The notes under the pieces: model-generated
What the model saw: the letters and a program-made list of their open reading frames with translations, nothing else
Databases searched by the model: none
Told to the model about the DNA's origin: nothing
In this document: positions 52,101 to 63,287 of the stretch, piece after piece
Layout: each line of letters begins with the position of its first letter
Position numbering within the stretch: the stretch's first letter is position 1
Translations under genes and position numbers: made by a program
NCBI RefSeq assembly: GCF_001039355.2
Contig: NW_019774070.1
Location: 248,001-312,000 of the forward strand
DNA from: Lingula anatina
Lineage: Eukaryota > Brachiopoda > Lingulata > Lingulida > Lingulidae
Reading direction: 5' to 3'
DNA: 64,000 bases

Positions 52101-55100
52101 CAATATTTGTATTGATAACATGTTGTTTTATTGTAGCTACAATATTTTGATAATACATTGTTGAAAAAGAACATGTTATACTTTAGTCACACGCATTCTG
52201 TTATGTTACATAGTTCAAGTACATTTTCAGCAGCTTGTCTTATATGGTGGTGCTGTGTTGTAACAAGGATTATTCCGGGAAATATGAGAAATCATTGAAT
52301 TTCATGTGCTTTTATTCCATTATAGGTGATGCATAATGTGCTAGACAACCCAACAGAACCTGTTAGCGATGCCTCATACTTTGACTGTGTGGACTCTGTG
52401 ATGGAGAAATCAAAGGTAAACAATGACTTTGACAAGTGGTTGTATGTATTTATAATAATGTGCATGTTCAACAAAAACAGCTATTTATGGGACAGATTAG
52501 AAAATGTTTCCATATGAAGGCAACTTTAATTCAGATAAAAATCTGGCTTGAAATTGAAATACTTTATAGGCACTCTGTAATAATTAGTGAATAATGCATT
52601 AGTATTATTAATGAATAGATATTATTTAATGTATTAATGTTATTTGTTCCAGGCACTAGGAGATAGTATGTTAGGTATAACAGACCATGCCAAGAGAGGT
52701 GCACTGGAAGAGTTTTGTGGCTCTGTCAAGCAGTTTGCTGGATCTGTGTGTGGACTCACTGAGGCTGCTGCACAGGTAAGAGGATGCTCTTATTGTCTTA
52801 TAGAAGACTTAGGCTGCAGAAAAAGATTAATTTTAAAAGGAAACCCAGACATTTCAGTTCTTCTACGGTTTGCATTTGTAAAATTGGTCTATCAGTCCTT
52901 TGTATGCCATTATGCCATGTACTATTATTTAGGAGCAAACTTGTGAAGTTATTGTTGTGTTACAGGCAGCCTACTTGGTGGGGATATCAGACAGAGCTTC
53001 TGAACCGGGAAAACCAGGCCTGGTTGACCAGTCCCAGTTCTCACGGGCAAACCAAGCCATCCAGATGGCATGTGAGACTCTAACAGATCCCTCCAGCACG
53101 CAGCAGCAGGTGAGTGAAGTGCCATATTGGATGTTGCATGTTGGTTAATGGCTGTTCTGAGTAATTAGTGGTCATTTATATGGCATGGCAGTTATTGTAT
53201 GGCAGTTATTGTATGGGAATTAATATGTTGTTTATTTTATTTTATTTTTTGTCAAAGGGAATAGATAGCATTTTGTAAAAGATTTGCTACAGGGTTTTAT
53301 GTAGCCATATTCAAGATTTGCAGTATTTATTTTTATTTGTGCATAATTTTAACACTTTTTCAAAACATGGATTTAAAGCCTGCTTGATTATTTTAGAGTA
53401 GATTGATTGTAGTTGCACATTTTGAGTGTAGCTACATCTTTGGGTTTTAGTTGGCTAAATTTTTTATGCACATAGTTGGCCAAAGGTTTTTGCATTTCTG
53501 CACTGTTAAAAGTTAATTTTTAGGATCAGGTCCTATAAAAATACCTTGGTGTGGTAGATACAGATTTGTTGTTATATTATACAAATTAGGTATTGTATTT
53601 GTTGTGGTAGCTCATGCAGTGTCCATGCACCAAGTGGATGAGGCCATTTGCTTACTGTTCCACAAGCTTTTTGGTATTATTTTTGTTTCTGCAGGCTTTT
53701 TAACAGTGTTATATTTTCTGTATATATGTAGTGTATCAAAATGTTTTGTAGAAGTATTCTGTTAAAGCCCAATTAGTAACTCATGGGATAGGACACCTAT
53801 TAGATAATTATCTAGTTAGCATGAATATTCAGAATAGATAAAATAAATGTTTCTTTTTTGTTTTATTTCTGAATCTTAATAAAAGGTGAAGCACTACCTT
53901 GCCTTAAGTGCCTTTCATAACTTATTTAAAGCAATTGTTAAGACAGTGTTAAAATTTCTTTACCCATTTTGGGCACCATTTTGAGAAGCCATTTGTCCTG
54001 AGGCGCAATTAAAGTTATAATAATATTGTACATGTAGACTTCAATTCTGTGATAAAATTACCTGCAATACCAGCATATGAACTCACACTTTTGACAATCT
54101 CTATGCTTCCAAAAGGAATTCAAGAAAGTGGTAAGGCTCATAGTATAGTTCAACAATAGTTTTATGGGATCTTATAAACATCTTTCAATGTGGAGGCAGT
54201 GTGATGATGTGGTCGGACAGATTATTTGTTTTATTACTTTACTTCACTAAAAGGTGGAAAAAGATGGAGTTGGGCCATTTGTTTAAAATTTATTTCACAA
54301 TTACCATATTCATTACAAAGACTCTTGATTACATCAGTGCACATGTAGAAGTTGTAATTTATAATGATAGAAATTGGCATTTTATAAATAGTTCTACCAT
54401 TTCTTGATCTGCTAGGTGCTGTCAGCAGCTACAGTGGTGGCCAAACATACGTCTGCGCTGTGTAACATCTGTAGAGTGGCATCATCAAAAACAACCAACC
54501 CAGTGGCCAAGAGACATTTTGTGCAATCAGCTAAAGACGTAGCTAACAGTACAGCAAACCTGGTGAAAGCTATTAAGGTGAGAGAAAGAAGCACTTAATG
54601 TAGATTTTCTGGAAAGATTTAAGAAATGATATATATGTATTTTGAGCTGCAAAGTATGAAACCAGTTTATTCCATTTTTTTTTGCCTTTAAAGTTATACT
54701 GTAATAGTAGTTGATTACATGCGACCAAATTCTCAAGATGCTGGATAGTCACAATCAAAAACATTTGCTATATCAAATGAATACACAATGGAATTAACAT
54801 ATTTGTAAACTCTGTGTTTTGTTATTGCTAGGCATTGGACTCTGACTTCTCCGAGCAGAACCGTAAGAGATGTGCAGATGCGGCCAAGCCTCTGATTGGA
54901 GCTGTGGAGGAGCTGACCACCTTCGCCTCCTCACCAGAATTCACCAGCGTGCCAGCAAAGATCAGCAGAGAAGTCAGTAACTGGTTTAAATGGGGAAAAT
55001 ATTCCTGACTGATAATAGTTTTAAGGGTTTTTTGTCTTTGATGTTAAAGCTACTCAGTTTATTTGATAAATCAAAATTGATTGTGTGACACTGTTAAAAT

Positions 55101-58100
55101 TTCAGTTTACAGATTGTTTTTTTTTAAGATTTAAGAAATTCATAACACCAGAATCAGAATGAGAAGACAATATAACTTGCCATGTATTTCTTGTTAAAAA
55201 TCGCAGCTCTTCTCTCTAGAATATCTGCATTCATTACGTACATTTTGACTGTTTTTTGTTGGGATACTTGGTACGTAGTATATTCTCATATCATTATCTC
55301 TCTAATATATTTTATTTCTTCTTGAAAAACACCAGGCCAGGAAGGCGCAGGAGCCTATCATCTCCTCTGGCAAGGCGATGATCGATGGAGCCTGTCATAT
55401 GGTGAAGGCAGCCAAGCAGCTGGCAGCTCATCCTAAAGACCCTCCAACCTATTTACTGTACTCCAATCACTCCAAGAGCGTGTCTGATGCCATCAAATCT
55501 CTAGTTGCTGCCATGAAGTGAGTGGTGTTTTCTCACCTTTACAATATTTAAAAGCTCCAGCGTTAGCTTTATAAGACAAAATAAATGCATTACTCTTGTG
55601 CTAGTATTCCTCAGACGTCCCATAGGAACTTTAGGTAATAAGGGACCTTAGTGGCACCTCACTTTTTCATAATTCTTAAATATAATTTTGAAAAATTTTT
55701 TAAAAACACTTAATGTCTTTTATGAATAACAGTTGGCCAAATTAGCACTTTGAATTGATTTTTTTGTATGTGTGTTTATGTCCTACTTTTATTTTGGCCC
55801 TGAATTGATAAAGTTTGTCACTGTTCTTCCAGAGAGAGTGCACCAGGCCAGAAGGAGTGTGATGATGCTATAGAGAAGGTGACCTCTACCATCAAGGATT
55901 TGGACCAAGCAGCTCTGGCTGCCATTAGTAACAGTCTGCCAGCTAGGAATGACAATAACCAACAGGTATTGGAGATAGCATAGATCATACTTAATAGGTG
56001 ACATGTATCGTATTCAATTAAGTCTTTTTTAACATGCTTTAAGTTTTTGTACTCTACTAGTGACCTCTGTCAGGATGTAAAGTCTTTATTGTTGTCAATT
56101 CTCTAGCTTTGTATATGATTGTGTGATATCTGCAAGACAGCGGTGTGTGTGTGTGTGTGTTTATAGCATATAATGTATATTGTGTTAACTTGAAATTATA
56201 GGGCTTCCAGCAGCAGATGATAAGTTGTGCTCAAGAAATAGCAGATAGAATAGACCCTGTGCGAACTGCAGGCAAGGGAGAGGCAGAGAAACTGGGCCAC
56301 TTGGTGAGAAATGTCTCTTAAATAGAGAATTGTTTTGATTATTTGTTATATTACAGGTAAATTCTACATTATTGATCAATACCAAAAAGATGCAAATAAC
56401 CAAGGTTTGAAGGATAGTCAGTTCAAAATCAACATTTCTGAATGATATTATTTTCAGCTATGATAATGACTGCATCTCAGTTAACAGATATTATGTACTT
56501 TTAATTAAATGTAAAAGAGCAAATTGATTTACGACAATTAATTTACTTGTTTTTGCTAGGTTACCAACATGGCCTCGTATTTGGATCCCCTGGCTGATGC
56601 TGCAGTGGGCACAGCTTCTAAGATCATGAACTCTAAGAGACAGATGGCAGTATTAGACCAGACAAAGACTGTGGCAGAATCTGCTCTACAGTTGATATAT
56701 GTGGCAAAGGAAGGGGCTGGCAATCCAAAGGTAGTTCATCATGAGAGTTGTATACCAACCTGTAAAGGATAAGTGGATGTAAATAAAGACACACCTCAAA
56801 ATAGAATCTCCCTTTTGTGTGGATGACTGTTCTAAATAACTGCAGTGGCACTTGTAAGAAAAATAGCAGTTTCTTTAGAATATATTCCTGCACTGAAAAC
56901 CCTGTTCTAGTCTAGTGATTTCCACACAGTAATAACTAGTCCAATATGTACAATGAATATTGTTAATTCCTTATCTGTTCTTGTCTAATGATGTACACAC
57001 AGTAGAAAATAACTCGGTGTGTAGAATGAATACAATTGATATTATTCCTTACTGTATCTGTTCTAGTCTAATGATGCCCACACAGCCATAGATGATGCAG
57101 CAGACAATATGAAGGAGGTGATGGCAGATCTACTGCAGACCATGGAGGAGGCCTCAGCCACGGCCGGAGTGGTCACAGCAATGGTGGACAACCTGGGCAA
57201 GGCCATCGCCAAGGTAACGTAGCAGGAGAGGACTTCATTTTGATAAAAGTTGAAATTTGAAATTGTTTTGGGGATGATGTCATGAAATTTTATTTTAGGA
57301 TGTTGATGAACTTGACAAGGGTTTAGCCATTGCTGTTATAATTGAATTTGATGAAAGTGGCTAGAATTTCAATAACATAAATATCAATACTATTGCACAT
57401 AAATTTACACATTTAATTATCTGTATGCTGCCTGTAAATTTCAGACTGATGACAGAATAGTGGTTCATGAGAACCTGTCTTTTGTGGACTACCAGACCAA
57501 CATGGTGCGCCTTGCTAAGAAGATTGCCCAGATTGCTCAGGATATGGTAAGTCATGTGCCCAAGACTGATAACCTGGACTAATAGTTTCCTCACCTCTTT
57601 CCTTAATTTCACAAATCAAATATTTGAGATTTACCTTCTTTTACATTCTTTAGTTCATTTTGCCTGATCTGGTGTCATCTTATAAAACATAAGGCATCAC
57701 AACATTTTACTATCTGCCCTTCAGGTTGGCAAATCTAGTAACAACCCTGAGGAGCTAGGTGGCCTAGGTAACCAGTTGACCAGAGAGTATGGAGAACTGG
57801 CCTCTGAGTCTCAGGGTGCCACATCATGTTCAAGTACTGCTGAGGTAATGAGCTCAGACTGGGGAATGTTTCAATGCTGAAAAGCATTTATTTAATGGCA
57901 GTTGATCAGTCCATTGTCTCAATCTATAGCATTAATGTGATTCAGCAATCTCTAGGGGCCGATTTCACAAAGTTACAAACGGAAATGCAAAATGATAAAT
58001 TGAGCCAAACTTGCTATAACAACAACAAACAATCACTCTTCATATTGCTCGACATGTTACATGACTCTGTTAATCCTCTGTGATCCAGATTGGTCACCAG

Positions 58101-59605
58101 ATCAAGAGGACAGTCCAGGACCTGGGCAGGCTGTGTATAGAACTGGTCCAGGATGCAGGGCATCTACAGAGCAGCCCTGGAGATAGCTTTGCCAAGAGAG
58201 ACCTGGTAGAACATGCCAGGGCTGTCTCTGAGAAGGTGAGATCATTGCAGAATCAAAATCAGATGAGGGAAAGCCATTCCATTTCAATACATTTTTGGAA
58301 CAAAACACTGAGTAATATTCAGTGGAGCTCATCTTTTCTGTGCCGATTTGAAGAATGAAATATACGATGGCTGAGTAGATTAGCATGTCACATATGTGTT
58401 CCTTCAAACAGCCGTATTATTTTCTGTTGAGTCCTATAAAATTTTTTTCCTTTCAGTATTGACTAAAAAACACTTGATGACACAAAAGTTTCTATCTATT
58501 TTTTTTGAAAATAGAATTTGCTTTAATACATCTGTATACATGCTATAATTTCAGGTGTCCCATGTACTAGCAGCTCTCCAGGCTGGAGCTAGGGGCACAC
58601 AGGCCTGTATCAATGCTGCTCATACAGTGAGTGGGATCATTGGAGACCTGGACACTACCATCATGTTTGCCACAGCAGGGACGCTCAACCCTGATGCAGA
58701 CACGGAACAGTTTGCTGACCACAGGTGGGATTGCTGGATGATATGAGACAATTGAGATAATAAGTTTAAAGTGAAATTAATATCAAATGTAAACCATTTG
58801 ACTTTATTCATTATTGGCTGTTAGGCATTTTCAGTCAGTTACTGATTAGTTTTAAGATAGGACTTTAAAAAAATAATGTTTTCAACATCTTGAGTGGTAT
58901 CCAATATGTATTTTAAATATGCATATGTATGCAGTATTTTGAATGCATCATCAACATGGAGTTGACCTTAGGCAATAAGGATAGTATATTGGGCTTTAAG
59001 GGAAAGGTACTGACAGGGCATTCAAAATTCATTTTCATGTAGTATTTCATACCAATAATGAGCCACCTGCACTTTTAATGCAGAAAAGTTGGTGGTTCGT
59101 GGTAATTGATAGGGTACATTGTCATATGGTATATTTCAATTTATGTTACAACTCTCTCAACAGAGAGGCTATACTGAAGACAGCCAAGGCTCTAGTAGAA
59201 GACACCAAGACTCTAGTAGCTGGTGCTGCTGCCAACCAAGAACAGCTGGCAGGGGCTGCCCAGAGCGCAGTCAGGACAATAACTCGTCTCACTGATGTGG
59301 TCAAGTTTGGAGCTGCATCCCTGGGCTCTGAGCAGCCTGAGGCACAGGTGCTCCTGATCAATGCAGTGAAAGATGTGGCCTCGGCTCTGGCTGATCTCAT
59401 CAGTTGTACCAAGAATGCTGCGGGAAAACCTGTGCAAGACCCATCTATGTCGAACCTCAAGGACTCCGCTAAGGTATGTGAAATAGCAGTTGCTAGGAGT
59501 AGTATTCTGATTTCTCTGTAAGCATTGTGTAACTTAATTATGTCAGTCATTCATTAATGACAGCATACAAAAATGCCTGTACAGACACACACCCATGCAC
59601 ACGCA

Positions 59606-59646
<41 letters not shown>

Positions 59647-62198
59647 ACACACAAATGGATGGTATTAAAAGTGTTTTATGCTAAAAATCCCTTTTAAATG
59701 CATGATGCCAAACTATATAGCTACCATGCCTTTTTTCTCATCTCAAGACTGTTTTACTTTATTTCCTTTACAAAACTTATTTGTTCTTTGTAATTAACCC
59801 TCTTGTCAATTCCTAGTTAATTTTATAGTTATTTAAAATGTTTGTTTGCCCACCCTAAAGTTCTTTACCTCACACCTTATTGTTAACCTTTAACCTTTAA
59901 GTTGACCCCTGACCTTTCCATATTTAGACTATGGTGACCAATGTGACATCCCTCCTGAAGACAGTGAAGACGGTCGAAGATGAGGCGGCCAGAGGAACCA
60001 GAGCACTGGAGTCCACTATAGAGGGCATCGCACAGGAGATTAGGGTGAGGGGCACTGTCCTCTGAGTAGATTAGCCACATTGCTTGACATCTTTCTCTCT
60101 GCTTGCATTGAATATACATGTTTCTTTGCATCTTTTTATCAAGAAAAAATTATTTACTGTTGTTTTAGTGATAATAATCGTTTACTTTGGAACAAAATTT
60201 TAGTGAAATGGCTACATTTCACTCTTGTCACAATAACATCATCAGGCTGAATGCCCACAGGTTGTTGGGTGTTGGTAGACCTGTGAACAAATCTCACTTG
60301 AACAACACAAGAGTGAAATATGGCTGTTTCACTAAAATTTTGTTCCAAAGTAAAGTGATCATTATCACTAAAATACCAGTAAATACAATCCCTTGGAACC
60401 ATGAACAGTCTTATTGTTAACAAGAAATGATTTGAAATTAATAAAATGTGTATGTTGGCAATTACACAATTATAGAATATCAGTCTGTGCTTTGTGGAGT
60501 TAGATACAAATCGCAGACATAGCCTTATTCTTTGCGTTTTTTTTTTTTTGTTTTGTATTGTCCTCTCAACCACTGAGGTTGAAACTTTGTGTAAACACAA
60601 AAATGCTCTCCTTCAGGCATATGAGAGCAGTGACAAGTCTGACCTGAAGGCCACCCCAGAAGACCTGATCCGGCACACCAAGGCAATCTCCAATGCTACA
60701 GCCAAGGCAGTGGCTGCAGGAAACTCTGGCAGACAGGAGGACATCATTGTGGCTGCAAACATGGGACGCAAGGCAGTCTTTGATATACTGGTGGTCTGCA
60801 AGGTATTTCACTGATACATTTGATGTAATCTTCTGCCAAAACTTAATTATTAGTCAGGAATAATGAAACAGAAATACGTGCATAAGCAGAAGTCAGTATT
60901 TCAAAGTCAGTTGTAGATATATTAATTTTGAAATCATCCATACTTTATCACAGAAACATGTAGATTTTGTTCTGAAGAACTTTCCTCTGTACCCAGATTT
61001 CTTTCTCAGGAAAGTCTAATCTCCAAAATTGATTTTTATATTTTTTCAAATGGTCAAAGTCTGTATTTGCAAAATAAACACTATTTTGACAAATCCATAT
61101 GTAAATAAATAGTGACACAAAGGCAACATGTAATAGTCGCTGTGTTTATAAACCAGGCTGCTGCTCAGAGTGCAGAGACGGAGGAGATCAAGCATAGGAC
61201 GCTGAGATCTGGACGTGACTGTGCTCACAACTTCAGAGAGCTGCTTGACTTGGTGCACCTGGTAAGACAACAGAATTGTAGATATAATATTTAGTTGTAA
61301 ACTGATGCCTTTGCACACTACATTTATGCACTGATTAAATGTATTTTATTTTGTTAGGTTTGCAAGCTGTTTAGAGATGATGTTGGAAGTCAAATAACAG
61401 ATGTTCATTTTATGATTTTTAAAGTGAACAGTAGCTCTTGTGCAAAGAAAGCTGTTTTAAATTTTATATTTCTTTATTTACAAAATGAACAGAAATTACC
61501 ATGGCATTACACATGGAAGACAACATGGTGTTTGCAGAGTGAAAAATAATGGGAATAATCAAACACTCATGTTCAGCCAGTATATTAAAAGCCATAATTT
61601 TATTTATCAAATTGAAAGAATTTGCTTTGATTTTCAGGCCATCCAGAAGCCCACCTATGAAAACAAGCAGAGTCTTGGACAGGCATCCAAGAAGGTGGCC
61701 AACGCTGTCACAGAAATTGTACAGTCAGCCGAGGCTATCAAAGGTAAATTATCTGTTTATTGATGTTTGAATATACACCTACAAATCAAGGTTTTTTTTT
61801 CTTCTGCCAACCTGATATAGTTTCTGATGCTCTTATGAATGTACATGTATGAGCTTGTGGATTAAATAATTCTTAGCAAGCAAGAGTGCTCACAGTAAAA
61901 CTTGGCCATAGTCAAATCTTCTAATAATGATCATTATTTGCTTAAACAGCATAGTTGAAAGGAGAAAAAAAATCGATGAACAACTTTTTAAATGCTTGTG
62001 AAACACAACTTAGTTTGCTTAAAATTTTAATTCACGGGCTTCATTGTATTCATGGTATGTTGTATTGTTCCAGGCACAGAGTGGGTAGATCCAGATGACC
62101 CCACAGTGATAGCTGAGAATGAACTGCTCACTGCTGCCAACTCCATTGAAGCTGCTGCAAAGAAACTGGCAGCTCTGAAGCCAAGGCAACCAGCCAAG
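34031..62198 (+). CDS. TLN: Talin (integrin-actin adaptor), 49 coding exons, 3' end missing
   Basis: Talin binds integrin beta tails through its FERM head, activating them, and couples them to F-actin and vinculin through its rod at cell-matrix adhesions. Forty-nine exons with GT-AG borders join without a phase error to 7026 nt, or 2342 codons. Vertebrate talin is about 2541 residues, so roughly 200 residues plus the end of the gene are beyond the window's gap. Similarity to vertebrate talin is recognisable in every exon, from MATLSLKVSIVGSNIVKTMQ to GTEWVDPDDPTVIAENELL. The start codon is supported by an in-frame TGA at 34001-34003 and the context AAGATGG. Exon positions are given in the domain entries that follow. 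Invertebrates usually have a single talin, so no TLN1/TLN2 distinction is made. Confidence 0.98.
43192..43238 (+). repeat. Decayed copy of the talin exon 12 acceptor region
   Basis: The stretch from CCTTTTCCTAG to CAGCACCAGTCTTCAA in the intron resembles the true acceptor and start of exon 12 (about 43288-43336: CCTTTTCAG then CAGCACCAGTCCTCCAA). The spacing is about 95 bp. In the phase left by exon 11 the copy meets a TAA after two codons, so it is not a usable exon. Confidence 0.55.
43297..45070 (+). CDS. TLN: Talin linker and rod bundle R1 (coding exons 12-15)
   Basis: Exons are 43297-43477, 43869-44009, 44303-44463 and 44917-45070 (residues 430-642). Exon 12 and the start of exon 13 encode a Gln/Gly/His-rich, probably disordered linker, longer on glutamine than usual, between head and rod. 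From about residue 490 the helical rod begins. The TDYTAVGSAV block and NLLDAARRLAGAFSDLLKAA, which matches the first vinculin-binding helix of vertebrate R1, are present. Confidence 0.95.
45446..51386 (+). CDS. TLN: Talin rod bundles R2-R6 (coding exons 16-28)
   Basis: Exons are 45446-45718, 46165-46266, 46588-46701, 46985-47095, 47476-47607, 47946-48074, 48367-48480, 48707-48820, 49370-49504, 49782-49910, 50184-50495, 50806-50925 and 51215-51386 (residues 643-1294). All but the last begin and end in phase 0. Alanine-rich amphipathic helices continue throughout. Recognisable landmarks are ALVLKAKGVASK and SSATQCALATSQLVACTK (R2-R3), FSSMGDAPEMVRQARVLAQA (R3-R4), and AQGNENYTGIAAKDTANALG (R5-R6). 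The repeated phase-0 exons of 34-45 codons correspond roughly to single rod helices. Bundle boundaries are carried over from vertebrate talin and are approximate. Confidence 0.95.
46711..46890. repeat. Two-copy tandem duplication (91-bp period) in a talin intron
   Basis: The block GGCAGTGGA..TGCTTT..ACTTTCATTTTCAT..AATGTCCCTTTTA occurs at about 46713-46803 and 46804-46890. The copies differ at scattered sites. It lies in the intron after coding exon 18. Confidence 0.85.
48891..48913. repeat. (TA)n microsatellite
   Basis: About 23 bp of perfect TA repeat within a longer alternating purine-pyrimidine stretch (about 48822-48965) just after talin coding exon 23. Confidence 0.9.
51357..51580 (+). 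repeat. Three-copy tandem repeat including the 3' end and donor of talin coding exon 28
   Basis: Units start at 51357, 51438 and 51516 (periods 81 and 78 bp). Each contains a version of the exon end CTGAACTGGTCAATGAAG with the following donor. Copy 1 is the real exon end with GTCAGT. Copy 2 has ATCAGT, so its donor is lost. Copy 3 keeps GTCAGT. Reading from exon 28 into the intron meets an in-frame TAA before copy 2, so the later donors would not give a full-length protein. Confidence 0.9.
51798..55965 (+). CDS. TLN: Talin rod bundles R7-R9 (coding exons 29-36)
   Basis: Exons are 51798-52057, 52326-52415, 52653-52775, 52966-53109, 54416-54577, 54832-54972, 55336-55517 and 55833-55965 (residues 1295-1706). 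R8, a four-helix bundle inserted into R7, includes QAAYLVGISD, SRANQAIQMACETL and the vinculin-binding helix ending STANLVKAIK. R8 is the docking site for LD-motif proteins such as DLC1 in vertebrates. The R7-R8 pair also binds KANK proteins in vertebrates. R9, which folds back on F3 to autoinhibit talin, begins near the end of this block. The intron 53110-54415 holds nothing recognised. Confidence 0.95.
56142..56161. repeat. (GT)n microsatellite
   Basis: About 20 bp of perfect GT repeat in the talin intron before coding exon 37. Confidence 0.9.
56202..61743 (+). CDS. TLN: Talin rod bundles R9-R12 (coding exons 37-48)
   Basis: Exons are 56202-56303, 56560-56730, 57067-57213, 57445-57546, 57725-57844, 58089-58235, 58555-58724, 59164-59473, 59928-60044, 60617-60802, 61157-61261 and 61638-61743 (residues 1707-2300). 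Landmarks are LDQTKTVAESALQLIYVAKE (R9), NLSFVDYQTNMVRLAKK (R10), SHVLAALQAGARGTQACI and GIIGDLDTTIMFATAGTLNP (R11), and PEDLIRHTKAISNATAKAVA (R12). All are among the most conserved parts of talin. The donor of 58724 is the weaker GTGGGA. Confidence 0.95.
56902..57090 (+). repeat. Three-copy tandem repeat including the acceptor and start of talin coding exon 39
   Basis: Units start at 56902, 56975 and 57058 (periods 73 and 83 bp). Each has CTGTTCTAG or CTGTTCTTG followed by TCTA(A/G)TGAT and CCACACAG or a close variant. The last unit is the real acceptor and exon start (TCTAATGATGCCCACACAG). The first keeps an intact AG; the middle one has TG instead. A transcript using the first acceptor would hit an in-frame TAA. 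Confidence 0.85.
59581..59654. repeat. (CA)n microsatellite
   Basis: About 74 bp, mostly perfect CA dinucleotide repeat with a few interruptions at the left end, in the talin intron after coding exon 44. Confidence 0.95.
60151..60385. mobile_element. 235-bp fold-back element (MITE-like) in a talin intron
   Basis: Two arms of about 78 bp (60151-60228 and 60307-60385) are inverted repeats with only a few mismatches. They share the core CTTTGGAACAAAATTTTAGT. The 78-bp centre contains a second small hairpin (CACAGGT / ACCTGTG). The outer ends read TATTTACT..AGTAAATA, consistent with a TA target duplication as in Tc1/mariner-type elements. There is no transposase. The element sits in the intron between coding exons 45 and 46. 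Confidence 0.8.
62074..62198 (+). CDS. TLN: Talin R13 first helix, coding exon 49
   Basis: This exon encodes GTEWVDPDDPTVIAENELL and the helix NSIEAAAKKLAALKPRQPAK. It is the upstream helix of the C-terminal actin-binding module (I/LWEQ or THATCH domain). In vertebrate talin this helix packs on the R13 core and restrains actin binding. It ends in phase 0 at AAG|GTAGGA. The remaining R13 helices and the dimerisation helix are not in the window. Confidence 0.95.
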
Positions 62199-62589
62199 GT
62201 AGGAGTCGGTGTGATACAGCTTAATATATTTCTTAACTTCTACAATGATCAACTCTGTGAGAATTAGACCATTACTGATGTATTATTTTAATTTGTTGTC
62301 CACTATATTTATTTCACACTGCATGCTGGCTATAATAACTCACTAAAATCACAGTATAGTGCATGCTTCAATAGTTTTTTTAAAAGCTCCTAATGTCAAC
62401 TTGATTATAACTTATACTGAAAGGTGTGAAAAGTAGGAGATAATTTTTTAAATTCATATCCTCTTAATGAACTTCATTAAAACAGTAAAAAAAAAAAACT
62501 ATAGGAATTTATCAGAAATTCAGCGTATACAACAGACTTGAGTAACAAATTTAGTCACAAAGTGACTCCCATGTGTTTTATATAATCAG

Positions 62590-62652
62590 CCGTCCTCTTA
62601 TCCCATAACAATGACCGTGTCCACGCGACACGATGAGTACGAGGATGATGAG
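62590..62652 (+). CDS. TLN: Candidate small talin exon in the R13 helix 1-2 linker (63 nt)
   Basis: A 63-nt block is bounded by an ATAATCAG acceptor and a strong GAG|GTAAGA donor. It is in phase 0 on both sides and encodes 21 residues ending HDEYEDDE. Vertebrate talin passes directly from KPRAKPK to the EADESLNFEEQIL helix, with no equivalent. The block could be a constitutive linker extension or an alternative cassette exon. Unlike the surrounding intron, it is open and GC-richer. Confidence 0.6.
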
Positions 62653-63269
62653 GTAAGACCATTAGCCTGCACCTGTTTTTACAGCTAGTCACGTACCCAC
62701 GTAGGAGTTCTATTCGTAGTGGAATTGAGTGCTAACTCTTGTTTTATTAGCCAGTACATACTGACGAATGCACTGCTGACTGACTACTAGTTGTTTACTG
62801 AAGAGAGAGAGAGAGAGGGGTGCAGTTTTCAACGAGATATGTTTGTAATATTTGGTGGTGAATCTGATAGTCACCAAATAGACAACATATCATGTGGAAA
62901 ACTGTGATACAACAGTGGAATAGAGTTGTCCGAATTTTTTTGATTGATTGATTGATAAATTAATTGACTGATTGACTTACTGATAGAAAATTCTAACAAA
63001 TTATATGATAAGTTGGTTGGTCTGAAATCTGCTGATAACAAGAAGTATACCACCCAGCATGTATGTAATTAAAGACAAGCAAAGATTTCAGATTAACTAA
63101 CTTTGGAAAATGAAATAATTTTTTACTTCTTGAGGATTTTTGACATGTCTTATTTTCTCCTTGCACCGATTTCATCTTGATATGGAGTTAATATCAGTCT
63201 AATCTAGTGCTTTCCATTTCATCTTTTCATTACTTAGTGTGTTCTCTTTTGATTTCTTTTATTACTCAG

Positions 63270-63287
63270 AGGGCTGATGGCAGTCAG
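63270..63287 (+). CDS. TLN: Candidate 18-nt talin microexon
   Basis: AGGGCTGATGGCAGTCAG lies between an ATTACTCAG acceptor and a GTAAAA donor and would add RADGSQ in phase 0. Its size, phase symmetry and position between the R13 linker exon and the missing next helix suggest a microexon. An 18-nt open block with flanking splice dinucleotides can arise by chance, so the call is tentative. Confidence 0.35.

Noticed and set aside
59146-59550. 134-codon minus-strand frame over talin coding exon 44
   Set aside because: It is the antisense of a 310-nt Ala-rich exon. GC-richer coding DNA gives long open antisense frames.
60154-60600. 148-codon minus-strand frame before talin coding exon 46
   Set aside because: It is produced by the fold-back element at 60151-60385, whose two arms encode the same peptides on both strands.
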